NCBI RefSeq assembly: GCF_002933855.1
Contig: NZ_BFAQ01000008.1
Coordinates: 63,058 to 127,057 of the forward strand
Direction of reading: 5' to 3'
Source of the DNA: Vibrio penaeicida
GTDB taxonomy: Bacteria > Pseudomonadota > Gammaproteobacteria > Enterobacterales > Vibrionaceae
Length of the DNA stretch: 64,000 nt
Made by a program: the position numbers and the translations under genes. The notes under the pieces are model-generated. The model worked only from the letters and a program-made list of their open reading frames with translations, was not told the origin of the DNA and did not search any database. Of the stretch, positions 63,734-64,000 are shown piece by piece; within the stretch, counting starts at the first letter, position 1; every line of letters starts with the position of its first letter.

Positions 63734-64000
63734 TTAATGTGAAACTTTGCCACGTAACTTTTTGGTTTGCCCGCGTTGTGTTTTTTTATCCATGCGCTTC
63801 ATTTTGGAAGAGAACGTGGGTTTAGTATCTCGCCTTTTCTTTTCGATGACTGTAGCAGAGCGGACCAATTCGGCAAGTCGGTTATAGGCATCTTCTCTAT
63901 TTTGCTCTTGAGTTCGGAACTGCTGCGCTTTGATAACGATAATGCCGTCTTTAGTGATTCGGCTGTCTTTTAAACGTAAAAGGCGCTCTTTATAGAAGTC
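63734..64000 (-). CDS. arfB: ArfB, ribosome-rescue peptidyl-tRNA hydrolase, 3' part only
   Basis: 88 codons to the stop at 63734; the N-terminal part, including the GGQ catalytic motif, lies beyond the window. The visible stretch reads DFYKERLLRLKDSRITKDG, VIKAQQFRTQEQNREDAYNRLAELV, then a basic tail (KRRDTKPTFSSKMKRMDKKTQRGQTKKLRGKVSH). The release-factor-like second half and the Lys/Arg-rich tail that enters the empty mRNA channel are diagnostic of ArfB (YaeJ), which frees stalled ribosomes without a stop codon. Confidence 0.88.
   Translation of the reverse strand, partial: DFYKERLLRLKDSRITKDGIIVIKAQQFRTQEQNREDAYNRLAELVRSATVIEKKRRDTKPTFSSKMKRMDKKTQRGQTKKLRGKVSH

Overview
The window is a 64 kb piece of a Vibrio-type gammaproteobacterial chromosome, probably chromosome I. 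The evidence is the gene content and order: mnmA-hflD-purB, rluE/icd/cspD/clpS-clpA, infA-bpt-aat, yciN/topA, glgC-glgA, a tfoY-like gene behind a cyclic-di-GMP-I riboswitch, purR, torD/torR, and elyC/cmoM-mukF-mukE-mukB. Other Vibrio-like traits are a monomeric isocitrate dehydrogenase, a periplasmic broad-spectrum racemase and several chemoreceptors. Species cannot be assigned from the sequence alone. I see no tRNA, rRNA, CRISPR array, insertion sequence, integrase or attachment site.

Left end (1-13.4 kb), accessory and signalling. A LacI-type regulator, cut by the window edge, converges on iolA and an iolC-DUF2090 fusion, the last steps of myo-inositol breakdown. A divergent chemoreceptor, the ribosomal oxygenase roxA, an orphan GtrB-like glycosyltransferase, a Bsr-type racemase and a second chemoreceptor with an upstream CRP-like site follow.

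Core region (13.4-51.6 kb). This is mostly conserved housekeeping: purine synthesis (purB, purR), tRNA and rRNA modification (mnmA, rluE, cmoM), central metabolism (icd, aroA, glgC-glgA), chromosome topology (topA, mukFEB) and translation initiation (infA). The complete bacterial N-degron route (bpt and aat as taggers, clpS as adaptor, clpA as unfoldase) lies in 5.7 kb. Cyclic-di-GMP appears twice: as a GGNEF/EAL protein, probably a phosphodiesterase, and as a riboswitch in front of tfoY about 5 kb away.

Right end (51.6-64 kb), accessory. A LysR and an AraC regulator, a DmpA/BapA-type P1 peptidase, an MFS carrier, a beta-alanine:pyruvate transaminase and a CoA-acylating semialdehyde dehydrogenase together look like a route from beta-alanyl peptides (carnosine-like) through beta-alanine and malonate semialdehyde to acetyl-CoA. 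Malonate semialdehyde is also the intermediate of the inositol genes at the other end, so the window carries two paralogous dehydrogenases. Next comes a little-characterised block: a zinc-ribbon protein and two overlapping membrane-linked GTPase genes, both with NQVD in place of NKxD. The window closes with a VOC protein behind a NemR-box-like palindrome and the 3' part of arfB.

The strongest candidates for something undescribed are the paired-GTPase block (59743-63039) and the beta-alanyl-peptide cluster (52807-59535). All functional assignments rest on motif and family recognition from memory; no search was run.
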